Positions 51,475 to 61,227 of a stretch of 64,000 nt of DNA are shown here, in pieces. A program made the translations under genes and the position numbers. The notes under the pieces were generated by a model. It was given only the letters and a program-made list of their open reading frames with translations. It was not told the origin of the DNA and did no database searches. The stretch comes from Alloascoidea africana (taxonomy: Eukaryota; Ascomycota; Alloascoideomycetes; Alloascoideales; Alloascoideaceae): positions 124,001-188,000 of the forward strand of contig JAKTTT010000016.1 of NCBI GenBank assembly GCA_030581615.1, written 5' to 3'. Every line of letters starts with the position of its first letter. The stretch's first letter is position 1.

Positions 51475-53961
51475 ATGCGCGACGCCGTGATCAAGAAGGT
51501 GAAGAGACTATCTTTATTCGCCCCCTCAGACTCGGATGAACTTCAATCCGAAAAATCCCCTATTAACGAGTTTTCGTCTTGGAGGTCAAAATTTCTCAAG
51601 GGTACCAAGAATAATGGTCCTTTTGGAGCTCGACCCCAGACGCAATCATTGAAACCAAGATCTCATTCAGGTAGTCTATCTTCTACCAATGAGCCTCATC
51701 CTACAAGGGATATTTCCTCACTCACCGCAACCACTACTCTTGAGAAGACTCGCGAAAGCGGACATAACGGCATCGGCGGTAGCGATGAAGATGCCGTTCA
51801 TCCCCAGGAAGAACCTCCAGAACAGCAAGCTTCCACGGATTCTCGGGATCAAAGCACACCTAAGAATAGCACTGCAGCGCATGATTTGGAGGAGCAGGGA
51901 GATAGACCGGAGGATCCGGATGAGCCCGAACGTTTTGATGGTGCAGAAGACTCTGATGTCTTTGAAACTTACTCGGACTCCAACCCGGACTCTAATAGCC
52001 CGACTTCTCAGACCAACGATGAAGAGAATGCTAGACACGCTCTTGCGGATCAGAGTGGAGAGGCCAATGGAGGAAATACAGATGAGCTGAAGCCGCTTGA
52101 CCACAGATCTCGTCATCGAGTTGATTACGATGATGCGTCTTCAATCATTGGAGGCTCATCCATAGCGCAGATGAGATCCCACGCGTCGCAAGTAAACCTT
52201 GAGGATACAAATATTGTAAACCATTTCGCTCCAAGCAATGATCAACGCGATAGCCATGATAATGGGGAGAATGATTCACAGAAAGTTTTTGCGTTTAGTT
52301 TGCCATTCTCAAATCCTCTAGCAACATGGTCACCAAGAAACATTAAACTCCCACGATTAAGCATGAGCACATTTTTAGGGTCGACCGAGAACGCTGATAA
52401 TAATGACAGATACACATTGACAAAAGAGCAAAAAGCGCAGCTTGATCTGAAACTCGCGCGACAAGAATCAATCCAGACAATAGAAGAAGAATACTTGTAT
52501 CGCAATGTCCATGCTCAAGATAATAGCCGGCTACGTGCGATAAAACGTGCGTTGAAGCCCAATTTGTCACTGGACAGGCTCTCGATTGCAAGTAATACAG
52601 CACCCAAGTATGACCCCTATAGCGAATTAGAAGGTGATGTCGTCATTCTTGGAGGGTATAGAGGCAGCATTTTAAGGGATAGGGCGACGGGACGTCGAGT
52701 ATGGATCCCGATTAAAGTAGGCCTTAACCTTCGCAGAATTGATCTCACAGTCGGCGTTAACGATGAAGACGAGTACGAAATGGAGAAGTACATCTACCCT
52801 GATGGGATGCTGACACACGTTGGCCCAGTTGACGTTTCAAGACGCTTAATCAAGAAGATTGACTCAAATCCTAAATGCCGTGCCCATGTGTTTTCCTATG
52901 ATTGGAGACTGTCCTGTGATATTAACAGCGCAAAGCTTCGGGAGTTTTTGGCCAAATTGCCCTGTAATAAAGAAGGATCTCAAAAGAAAGGAGCACTTGT
53001 TATTGCACATTCCATGGGAGGACTAATAACTCACCATGCTATGGTAAAAGACCCTTCTCTGTTCTCTGGGATAGTCTATGCTGGAGTTCCTTCAGCTTGT
53101 CCCAATATTCTCGGTCCAATTAGATATGGAGACTCAATTCTTATTAGTTCCAAGGTATTGACAGCCCAAGTGAATTTCCTCATGAGGTCTAGTTTTGCAT
53201 TTTTGCCTCTTTCTGGTCAATGCTTTGTGGACAGAAAGACTGGAGAGCGTTATGATTTGGACTTTTTTGACTTGAGGAATTGGGTTGAGTATGGCTTTAA
53301 TCCTCTGGTGTCCAAAAAACGGATGAATGAAAAGGACAAGGTTCTCCTTGAAAGATTGCTTAAGGAAGATTCCCAATTGGACAGTAAACAACCAGAGGAT
53401 AAAGAAGATCCAAAGGACGCGAACGAAAAGACACCTACTCAGAAAGAGCCACAGAGACAGCAGGTTATCAAGCATCTTACGCATTCGCAACTCAACTCTA
53501 AAGAATTTCCGAATAACCGAATTCCGCTATCACCAACGTCATTTGGATATTTCCCTCCAGAGGAAGAGCTCCCATTTGATACTGCGATTATGTATCTCAA
53601 CCGAACTCTTAAACGGACGAAAAAGTTTCTTACTGAGTTGAAATATGACCCCAATAGGGCTGACGTTTATCCACCGATGACAATCGTTTATGGTAACCAG
53701 GTACCAACTCTGAAGGGTGCTCGTGTCATCGGAAGAGAAGGGATTCGCGATGGCGATTATGGCGACTTTGTGTATGGCGCTGGGGATGGAGTCATTTATA
53801 AAGGATCACTCATGCCTGAGAAGTATGGATTTCCAGTCGTGGCAAAGTCATCTTCACCAGTCGGGCATGTTAGTCTCCTTACCGATTTGGATGCTATTGG
53901 CGTTGCAATTGAAGGGATAGCCAAGGCAAAGAAGCAGAGTGATTCCAGTGCCTCTGACTAA
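51475..53961 (+). CDS. LCAT-like alpha/beta hydrolase (putative lipase)
   Basis: An 828-aa single-exon protein. The first ~370 residues are hydrophilic and disordered (Ser, Glu, Asp, Pro). The hydrolase domain follows: GDVVILGGYRGSILRD, PDGMLTHVGPVDVSRRLI, VFSYDWRLS, and the nucleophile elbow IAHSMGGL with Ser codon 53011-53013. Downstream are VYGAGDGVIYKGSL (likely Asp region) and SPVGHVSLLTD (likely His). This order matches lecithin:cholesterol acyltransferase-like folds. Two uncharacterised S. cerevisiae proteins (YJR098C and YDR444W, from memory) look like the nearest class. A Lys/Glu-rich insertion (codons about 53360-53460) interrupts the C-terminal part. Substrate is unknown. Confidence 0.75.
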   Translation: MRDAVIKKVKRLSLFAPSDSDELQSEKSPINEFSSWRSKFLKGTKNNGPFGARPQTQSLKPRSHSGSLSSTNEPHPTRDISSLTATTTLEKTRESGHNGIGGSDEDAVHPQEEPPEQQASTDSRDQSTPKNSTAAHDLEEQGDRPEDPDEPERFDGAEDSDVFETYSDSNPDSNSPTSQTNDEENARHALADQSGEANGGNTDELKPLDHRSRHRVDYDDASSIIGGSSIAQMRSHASQVNLEDTNIVNHFAPSNDQRDSHDNGENDSQKVFAFSLPFSNPLATWSPRNIKLPRLSMSTFLGSTENADNNDRYTLTKEQKAQLDLKLARQESIQTIEEEYLYRNVHAQDNSRLRAIKRALKPNLSLDRLSIASNTAPKYDPYSELEGDVVILGGYRGSILRDRATGRRVWIPIKVGLNLRRIDLTVGVNDEDEYEMEKYIYPDGMLTHVGPVDVSRRLIKKIDSNPKCRAHVFSYDWRLSCDINSAKLREFLAKLPCNKEGSQKKGALVIAHSMGGLITHHAMVKDPSLFSGIVYAGVPSACPNILGPIRYGDSILISSKVLTAQVNFLMRSSFAFLPLSGQCFVDRKTGERYDLDFFDLRNWVEYGFNPLVSKKRMNEKDKVLLERLLKEDSQLDSKQPEDKEDPKDANEKTPTQKEPQRQQVIKHLTHSQLNSKEFPNNRIPLSPTSFGYFPPEEELPFDTAIMYLNRTLKRTKKFLTELKYDPNRADVYPPMTIVYGNQVPTLKGARVIGREGIRDGDYGDFVYGAGDGVIYKGSLMPEKYGFPVVAKSSSPVGHVSLLTDLDAIGVAIEGIAKAKKQSDSSASD

Positions 53962-54576
53962 ATTGAACAATTTTCTTTTTTTGTGTACTCTTATATTCAC
54001 GTTTTCTTGTATCACCAGCTGTTAACTTACTTTTTTTACCAATGTTTTTGTAGGTTGGCTCCATCAAAAACGGAGCAGAAAAATTTATAGCATAGCCACA
54101 ATTTCATTTTTATTGATCCAATAAGGACTCGCTTTTTAACAACAAGCCAGCAGCAATCCTAGAGGGTTTGTGATAGGTTTTGCTTGGCATGTTTAGCCAT
54201 TTTGTTTGGGATATGCCTGGAATCATATTGATCTAGAAATGATGTACACATACTCCTAATAATTTTACGATGTGGATCTTTTGTTCTGAAGGAACCTTTC
54301 TTTTGTTGCCAGAAAAGGATACAACTCTTCAAAGTCCATTTAGTACAATTTATCACACACTTTTTTGAGGTTGGACGAAACATGTTTTCTAGTTTCAGTC
54401 TTGGAGTATACATCATATGATGATAATCGAATGCGTTTCCAGTCTATTCCAAATTCCCTTAAATTTACTCCTAGCTAAAATAGTAATCTAGCTTGATTGT
54501 ACGACGTCTCCCTGGTGTCTCAACCCTTTTGCCTAAAATGACTAATCGAGGTTTTAATGAATGGCCCAATCCTTGA
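53962..54576. other. Convergent intergenic region
   Basis: 615 bp of AT-rich 3' flanks between the hydrolase (+) and the Vps10-like gene (-). A short minus ORF at 54159-54416 has no motif. Confidence 0.6.
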
Positions 54577-57141
54577 TCAAACTTGATACTCGTCTTCATC
54601 TTCGTCATCATCATCATCATCGTCGTCGTCATCATAATCGTCGTCATGGACGCTAAACAGTTCACCTTCTTCGTCCAATTCGGAATAATTTCGATTGTCA
54701 ATCCCATTCCTTCTGAGTTGGATCCGGCCAGACACGCTTTGTATCCTATCTTTGAGACCCTCTATCAGATTCTTAATTCCATATGAAGTTTCAGCAACTC
54801 CTGCAATGATTGCAGATATTGCAATTGAGGTGTACCGCGATATGCTGGAGTCATTTCCAAAGATATCATCCTCCCCCAGTCTGATCTGGCCGTACTTCCC
54901 GATGTAATGATCATATGCAATGTAACCAATGACGGCAACCATGAATATTGGCAAAGCAATAATGACGAAAAGAGCAAATCCATGGATGCCGCGGTGTTTG
55001 TTTTCATATTCCCTCTCTTTTCCAGGGCATGGCTTTGATTCAACCTTATCGAGCTCTTTGCCTCCTTGACAAGTGCTAAGCGGTATTCTTCTATAACCAG
55101 TGGGTATCCAATACTCCACAGTATCTTTCATTTCTGAGCACTGTTTGGAATGATCAGGAGGATTGAATCCAGGCACAAGCTTACAAGTACCGTCATCAGC
55201 ACGATAATAATTGAAATCACACTCAAAGTCCTCAGCACTGCATTCACAATTTCGTATAAAGGTCTTGTTTTGCAGGTCAATGTCTCCAATGTAACAATCG
55301 CGGCCTGGAATTTTGCGATGGTATTGCGATTCGTGTCCAAATAAACAAGTATCGCCCGCCAGATGCTTGGGAGTCCAAAGTTCAAAGTCGTCTTCATCAC
55401 CGCCGTCTTTGAGATCAAGGACACATTTTCGATCAGTAAGACCTGTGAAATCCAACTGAATAGTAACAGGTTTAGATCCCTCAGACACACTTTGCTTGCC
55501 AAATAGCAAAAACTTGCGACTATTATCCAAAGGAACAGTTGCAATATCTGTGACGCTAATCGGGCGGTCGACAAATTTGAATTCTTTCCAAGTATCACCC
55601 TCATTTAATGTGTAGAATACCTTATCTGTACTGTCTTCCCCGTTCACAATCACAATGATCGAACCCTGATCACCATACTCCCACATGTACTCTCCTTTCT
55701 TAATCTCTTTCCACGTGAACCCACCATCTTTGGTAATAAAAGTGTTTGAATCGAACAAGGACCCCAAACTTTCACCGACATTTCCCAAAGCAATCATCAT
55801 TCCAATTGCCGATCCAGAGGAGAAAGTATCTCTGAAATCGCGCCTCTCCGTGTATCCATGCAAATTTAGAGAACATTTATCCAAGTTATTTGAGCTACAG
55901 TCGTATTGCTTCCCTTCAGAATCAACCTCTGGAGGTGTGATGTAGGTCCAAAATCCACCATCATTATGTGAAATCTTGGACTTTAACAATTTCCTACCAC
56001 CTTGCTCCACTTCCTTTGTGTTTCTAACAGTATTGGTGATAATGACACCCTCCAAGCCTTGCATTCTTTCAAAGTCCACATAGCCTTTCGAATCTCTATT
56101 CGCAAAGTCTAACGACAGCACATAAGAAGTACCATTTGAATTCGATTTCAATATTGTACCATACTCATTCTGTGAGCGATCGGAGACCGTAACGTGTAAG
56201 AAAATCGCCTTTGTACTTGAATCCAAAACTGTGTAGGCCTGTGTCTTCTTGACCTTGAAATTGGGTGGAAACTCAGCAGCTGCAAAAGTTTTGCCATCAA
56301 CTGAAGTGAATGCCTCCATAGAATCGCCATCTTTTGAAACAGCACCCACCACAAGAAATCCGTTAATTACCACAAAGTCAACAATTTGATCAAATGCTAC
56401 TGCCTCCGTGTCGAAAAAATCTGACGAATAGATGAGCTTTGTATTGTAGACTTTATCATTAACCTCCTCGACTTTCGCACAATAGATTAGACTCTCATCA
56501 ACGTCTTCAGTAAGCGACCTTCCAAAAGAGCATCTTTTCACATTTTTCTGAAGCAAGGTCCAATCTTTACCATTGTTTTTCGAATAGTACACAAGCGAGC
56601 TGCAAACCTCGAAAAACGAACCTTTTTCACAATCTTGGCTGCCAAATAGTAGCCAGTCACTCCTCTGGTCATTGAAAGAAAGGATTGGTAGGATCTGGCT
56701 CGGCTCACCAGGAAGCTCAATTTCGGACCACGTCTTGGCCCTGTCTCCACTGTAATACAGCAGATTTCCAGCCGCTACAAGGTACAGTTTGTTACTATCG
56801 TAGAAATGCAGATAAACCACGAGAATCTCCTCTTTGGTCTCAACTTGGTCCCAGGTTAACCCTTGGTCATGCGTCACAAAAACCGTCCCTTTATCGGTTC
56901 TCAGGACTATCGTTTCATCTGAACTCTCTGAATCAACATTCTTTTCGAGATAGTAATATTCCATTGGGCTTCCATCAAATGCGTGCATATAGCTTTTCAC
57001 TTTACCATCATCTTTCGTAGGTTCTCTTTTCAGCAGTGAGGTCTCCTCACGACTATATAGACCACCGGCAGCTGCGTAGGAAAGCTTTAGGTAAGCAAAT
57101 GAAAGAATCAATGCCAGTATAATACTCAATGGTGATTTCAT
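54577..57141 (-). CDS. Single-unit Vps10/sortilin receptor
   Basis: About 854 aa from ATG 57141. An ATG 14 codons upstream (57183) is also in frame, but the downstream one gives a typical signal peptide (MKSPLSIILALILSFAYLKLSYA). The Vps10 beta-propeller shows repeated Asp-box-like turns (VFVTHDQGLTWDQV, YYSGDRAKTW, TKDGGFTWKEI). A Cys-rich 10CC module follows (CVLDLKDGG, CLFGHE, RDCYIGD, NCECSAEDFECDFN). One transmembrane helix comes near residue 735 (FALFVIIALPIFMVAVIGYIAY), then a cytosolic tail ending in an Asp run. S. cerevisiae Pep1 has two Vps10 units and about 1580 aa. This protein has one, like animal sortilins. It probably sorts cargo from Golgi to vacuole. Divergent from NVJ2. Confidence 0.88.
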   Translation of the reverse strand: MKSPLSIILALILSFAYLKLSYAAAGGLYSREETSLLKREPTKDDGKVKSYMHAFDGSPMEYYYLEKNVDSESSDETIVLRTDKGTVFVTHDQGLTWDQVETKEEILVVYLHFYDSNKLYLVAAGNLLYYSGDRAKTWSEIELPGEPSQILPILSFNDQRSDWLLFGSQDCEKGSFFEVCSSLVYYSKNNGKDWTLLQKNVKRCSFGRSLTEDVDESLIYCAKVEEVNDKVYNTKLIYSSDFFDTEAVAFDQIVDFVVINGFLVVGAVSKDGDSMEAFTSVDGKTFAAAEFPPNFKVKKTQAYTVLDSSTKAIFLHVTVSDRSQNEYGTILKSNSNGTSYVLSLDFANRDSKGYVDFERMQGLEGVIITNTVRNTKEVEQGGRKLLKSKISHNDGGFWTYITPPEVDSEGKQYDCSSNNLDKCSLNLHGYTERRDFRDTFSSGSAIGMMIALGNVGESLGSLFDSNTFITKDGGFTWKEIKKGEYMWEYGDQGSIIVIVNGEDSTDKVFYTLNEGDTWKEFKFVDRPISVTDIATVPLDNSRKFLLFGKQSVSEGSKPVTIQLDFTGLTDRKCVLDLKDGGDEDDFELWTPKHLAGDTCLFGHESQYHRKIPGRDCYIGDIDLQNKTFIRNCECSAEDFECDFNYYRADDGTCKLVPGFNPPDHSKQCSEMKDTVEYWIPTGYRRIPLSTCQGGKELDKVESKPCPGKEREYENKHRGIHGFALFVIIALPIFMVAVIGYIAYDHYIGKYGQIRLGEDDIFGNDSSISRYTSIAISAIIAGVAETSYGIKNLIEGLKDRIQSVSGRIQLRRNGIDNRNYSELDEEGELFSVHDDDYDDDDDDDDDDEDEDEYQV

Positions 57142-57183
57142 CTGAACCGGTGTGGAGTTGGCAAGATTACACCTCATTATCAT

Positions 57184-57341
57184 TATCGGTCTCTGAGCCT
57201 CTTGACAAAGGTGTTAGGTGGGCAGGGTAACTGAGCTTATTAGTCTTGCCAACTCCAACAGCTTATCGTGAATAATCCGGTGCACCGTAAAAAACTCCCT
57301 GCTGCTGCCACTGCTTACACAACAACAAGTTCGTTGGCACA
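57184..57341. promoter_or_regulatory. Short divergent Vps10/NVJ2 promoter
   Basis: Only about 160-200 bp separate the two starts, so the promoter elements must be shared or overlapping. An inverted pair TTGGCAAGA (near 57157) and TCTTGCCAA (near 57244) flanks part of it. Confidence 0.5.
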
Positions 57342-60300
57342 ATGGGGATATTTCTGCTTTTCTCATTTCTTGTTGTCTATGTAATTGGAGGTTTAACTCT
57401 AATACCTGGGACTCTTCTATTCGCATGGTTGTATATACAAAAACAAGCTACTATTGCAGAAAAAGCCAAAAAGGAGGATGATTCTGGTAGCGATAGTTCG
57501 CTTCTCAGCGACAGCGATGAGAATAACTATTTAGATGAGGCCAAGAGCATGCATTCAATCGACAAGAACTTGAAGGTTTCAGAAGTTGAAGAACTTCAAG
57601 ACTCGGGTTTAGACACTTACTTCACGGGTTGGTTCATTGTTACCAGGGATTATAACCTTTATCCAAGTTCACAATCTGACTCGTCGTCATCTGTCCACAC
57701 TTCTCTTTACAAGCTGGTGAAAAACGGTGGACGTTCTAATGATTCTATCTCGGATGTTCCTAATGATGACAGTGGCGCAAGTGGCAAGCAGTCAAAGTCC
57801 AAGTACAGATATTTTGGTGTGCTTAAGCACGGGAACCTGTTTCTGTACAAAGACGAAACCCAAACAAATGTCCAACATGTTATTGTAATGGCCAATTACA
57901 TTGTATCTTTCTGGCCAAGGAATGTTCCCGATGTTGAATTGTTTACCAAAAGAACTGCAATTTGTCTCGTTAGAAAGGACAAGAGTGAGGGATCAAAGGG
58001 CCAGGTTAAATCGCCTCTAAAACAACTATCCGAATCAACTCCACCGGCAAAAGCATTCTATCTGTTTTCGGAAAACAACTGTGAGAAAGAAGACGCATAT
58101 TTCGGGTTAATCCGAGCGGCCAAGAATGTGAATCAAAGGGGGAAAGACATCGTTTCAGATGACTATGACAAACAAATTGACCCAACGGTTTACGCGGCAA
58201 CGTCGCACTACAACACGGTTGACATTATAGATCTTATTCAAGCATTGAATTCGTCAGAAGCGAATTTGCATACAAAATGGTTCAATGCAATTGTTGGAAG
58301 ATTGTTTTTGTCAGTTTACAAAACTCCCGAGTTTGAAGATGTCTTTAGGACAAAGTTGCTCAAGAAATTACAACGGATTAAAAAACCCGGCTTCCTAACG
58401 GATTTTGAACTCAGGAATTTAAAAGTTGGGTCATCTGTTCCTTTAATTACTGCTCCAAAGTTGGTTGATTTATCACCAGAGGGTAAGATGCAATTGGAGG
58501 CGCATGTTTCCTACACTGGTGGGATGTCAATTCAAATCGCAACCAAACTGGAAATTAACCTTGGATCGAGATTCAAAACCCGGGAGGTTAACTTGTTGCT
58601 TGCAGTGACTTTGCAGAGATTAGAAGGCAATGTTGTATTCAAATTGAAACCACCACCTTCAAACCGACTGTGGTATGCTTTCAAGTCTATGCCCAATATG
58701 TCTCTAAAGATCGAGCCTATTGTTTCGTCCACACAGATCACATATGGTATGGTGACAAAGCTATTTGAGAACAGGTTTCGAGAAGCTTTAAAGGAAAGCA
58801 TTGTTTTGCCATTCTACGATGATTTTGTATTCTCCAGTTCTGAAGGAGAACTTTATAGAGGAGGAATATGGGATAAGAGTAAGCGTCCCAGCAAACAGGA
58901 AATCAACACATCTATTTCCCAAGAATGGTTGAATGATGGTTCTAGAAAGCCAATTGGAAAATCCGCCACCTCTCCTACATTCCCAACAAGTGCATCACAA
59001 CCTTCCAGCGCTAATAGCCATATCAAAAAGGCAGCCACAGTTGCAGAAATCAAAGAGTCTGTATCTTCCTCGGCTGCATCTTCCTCCTCCTCTTCAACAA
59101 AATCATCATTGTCTGCGTCAGTACCAGTATCCCTTGGACCTACGTTTTCGGTTAAGAAGACAAAGTCTACTCCAGATCTTTCAGAGGATCAGGCTTTGTC
59201 AGATGAGGTATTTGTTACTTCTGTGAAGCAACAAGAGGGTTCCGAATCAGATTTGGTAGGTTCTGTTTCCACTCTAAAGCCAAATGAAAATGAAAAAGAA
59301 AATGGTGATAGTGGAAACAGTTCCATACAGAGTACAAACTCTGATACTGAAGATGATTCTGAGAGGGGAAAATATTTGAGTGTGGAGCCTAGTAATCCAA
59401 TTAAAGGGGAGGAAAAAATCTTGAATCGCTCAACGTCTCCTATTTCTCCTTCTCGAAAAGCCACACAGGATGTGAAAGACACGGCAAAGGAGGCTGTTTC
59501 AACTACAATCAAAAAGCTTGGTAAATGGTATACCATGGCAAAAAAGGCCAACGGGAACTCGGGATCTGATAGCAAAAAATACACGCCTCCTGAAATGATC
59601 CAATCCAGAAGAAATCCTCGTCCTGTTTCCGCCGCTATGAACAGGAACGCTTCAAAAAGTGTTGAAGATGGAAGTGACAGTTTTGAGGAAAGTTTTGAAG
59701 AAAACAATAATAGGCCAAGACAGAAAAGTGCACCCAAGGCTCATGATTTCCCGCCTGAAGCGCTGGAGCTTTTAGAAAAGCAAATGAATGAGAAACCTCA
59801 GGAGCCAGTAGATACTTCTAATTTTAAATCTGAGCTGGCGGCAGCGGCAACGACATTATCGAGAAAGAAAACTATTCCTCCAAAGAGAAGACCACCTCCA
59901 TTAGATCCTTCCCCAACAAGTAGCAGCAACGTTCCTGTGCAATTGCGAACGGAAGGTGAAACTGAAACCAAGACTGAAGGAGAAGAAAGTCAATTGCACC
60001 ATTCTTTGGCGATCCCAGAACCAAAAATCATTATCAACAAAGAATCAGAAGATGTACCACCTCCTTTACCCCCTCGTTCACCTTCACCATATCGAGTACC
60101 ACCTCCATTATCACCACGACAGCCTTCACCTGTGCGTTACGAAGACAGTAAATTTGGCCAACCCACAAGTTCTTATAGTGAAGATAGACCAGTCGGTCAT
60201 CAAAAGTCATCCTCGATAAGTTCCAGATCGGATTCTCATCATCGTCGCAAGAGTGGCACTCTTGCATCATTGGAGGTCAGAGAATTACCTCCATTGCCTA

Positions 60301-60374
60301 CAGATAGCACAAGTCCGACTCAAACTGTTGATGGTGATGATGATGATGATAATGACATCCCAAAAGTTAATTGA
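57342..60374 (+). CDS. NVJ2: SMP-domain lipid-transfer protein of nucleus-vacuole junctions
   Basis: A 1010-aa single-exon protein. Nvj2 tethers ER to vacuole or Golgi and moves ceramide. A transmembrane hairpin starts at residue 2 (IFLLFSFLVVYVIGGLTLIPG). A PH-like domain spans about 85-270 (TGWFIVTRDYNLYP, YRYFGVLKHGNLFLY, ICLVRKD). The SMP domain covers about 305-500 (WFNAIVGRLFLSVYKTPEFEDVF, VPLITAPKL, EAHVSYTGGMSIQIATKLEINL, EPIVSSTQITYGMVTKLFENRF). The 500-residue tail is disordered and Ser-rich, with Pro-rich SH3-ligand-like PPPLPPR and PPPLSPR motifs near its end. S. cerevisiae Nvj2 is 770 aa, so the tail is long here. Confidence 0.92.
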   Translation: MGIFLLFSFLVVYVIGGLTLIPGTLLFAWLYIQKQATIAEKAKKEDDSGSDSSLLSDSDENNYLDEAKSMHSIDKNLKVSEVEELQDSGLDTYFTGWFIVTRDYNLYPSSQSDSSSSVHTSLYKLVKNGGRSNDSISDVPNDDSGASGKQSKSKYRYFGVLKHGNLFLYKDETQTNVQHVIVMANYIVSFWPRNVPDVELFTKRTAICLVRKDKSEGSKGQVKSPLKQLSESTPPAKAFYLFSENNCEKEDAYFGLIRAAKNVNQRGKDIVSDDYDKQIDPTVYAATSHYNTVDIIDLIQALNSSEANLHTKWFNAIVGRLFLSVYKTPEFEDVFRTKLLKKLQRIKKPGFLTDFELRNLKVGSSVPLITAPKLVDLSPEGKMQLEAHVSYTGGMSIQIATKLEINLGSRFKTREVNLLLAVTLQRLEGNVVFKLKPPPSNRLWYAFKSMPNMSLKIEPIVSSTQITYGMVTKLFENRFREALKESIVLPFYDDFVFSSSEGELYRGGIWDKSKRPSKQEINTSISQEWLNDGSRKPIGKSATSPTFPTSASQPSSANSHIKKAATVAEIKESVSSSAASSSSSSTKSSLSASVPVSLGPTFSVKKTKSTPDLSEDQALSDEVFVTSVKQQEGSESDLVGSVSTLKPNENEKENGDSGNSSIQSTNSDTEDDSERGKYLSVEPSNPIKGEEKILNRSTSPISPSRKATQDVKDTAKEAVSTTIKKLGKWYTMAKKANGNSGSDSKKYTPPEMIQSRRNPRPVSAAMNRNASKSVEDGSDSFEESFEENNNRPRQKSAPKAHDFPPEALELLEKQMNEKPQEPVDTSNFKSELAAAATTLSRKKTIPPKRRPPPLDPSPTSSSNVPVQLRTEGETETKTEGEESQLHHSLAIPEPKIIINKESEDVPPPLPPRSPSPYRVPPPLSPRQPSPVRYEDSKFGQPTSSYSEDRPVGHQKSSSISSRSDSHHRRKSGTLASLEVRELPPLPTDSTSPTQTVDGDDDDDNDIPKVN

Positions 60375-61227
60375 TCATACACGCGAAATGTGGGGGGTAC
60401 AACAATAAATGACCCCAGAATGTTTCTACTATCCAATTCATTTTTATGTTTTGTCTTAACCAGAATGCAACAAGACGTTTATCTTTATCGTCGATTCTCT
60501 ATGCCCCTTTTTCTTTTCTTTTTTGTTTGGTATGACTGCATCTCTTGAGTTTCAATCAACTGTCATTTATGGGATTGATTTTTGCATCATCTTTTTTTTT
60601 TCTAAAAAAATCCTATTTATTGGTTCGGTGACTGGACCACTCATTTAACAATTTTGATACCCCAAAGCCAGATTTCAATAAACACAAATGATATCGGATT
60701 TGGGGGTTAGAAGTACATAGGTCTAAAGTTATTATGGATCCACAGATATACACAAAATAAATAAATGTCCAATGGGATTAATTTGTAAATGATTTGGCGT
60801 TTTAACCGTAAATGAAAATAAAAACCATGAGTGGATAAAAAAATCCTTTCAGGTCTTATGTGTTTATGTTATGTTTGGTGCTTGTGTCGGCGATAAGCGC
60901 CTGTAAGAAACACACACAAAAAAAAAGAAGTGTCCACATCACCAATCTGATCTCACAAACAATACAAGACAATAAAAAAAAATTACAATCATAATTTAGT
61001 CTCCTTTCCCTGGAGCTATATTATGACCTTTTGTATTTATACCGGATCTATTCTTTTTTCTCTTTTGTTTATCTAGAACACATTTACTTGTCCTCTTCAT
61101 CAGCAGCGAGGTAACCTTAACGCTTTTACATTCCTTTTTCCCCATCCATTCTCCATGTGAGATTTCAACAATCCTTTTTTTCATTTTCAAGTAAACCGAT
61201 TCTTTTTTAAAACTAGTTTTGGAAATC
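60375..61227. other. Tandem intergenic region
   Basis: 850 AT-rich bases between NVJ2 and the She3-like gene, with T- and A-runs. No gene was seen on either strand apart from antisense ORFs running into the downstream gene. Confidence 0.5.

Noticed and set aside
51255-51539. 94-codon ORF overlapping the start of the LCAT-like hydrolase
   Set aside because: Different frame from the hydrolase, no motif, and it overlaps the probable TATA-like region.
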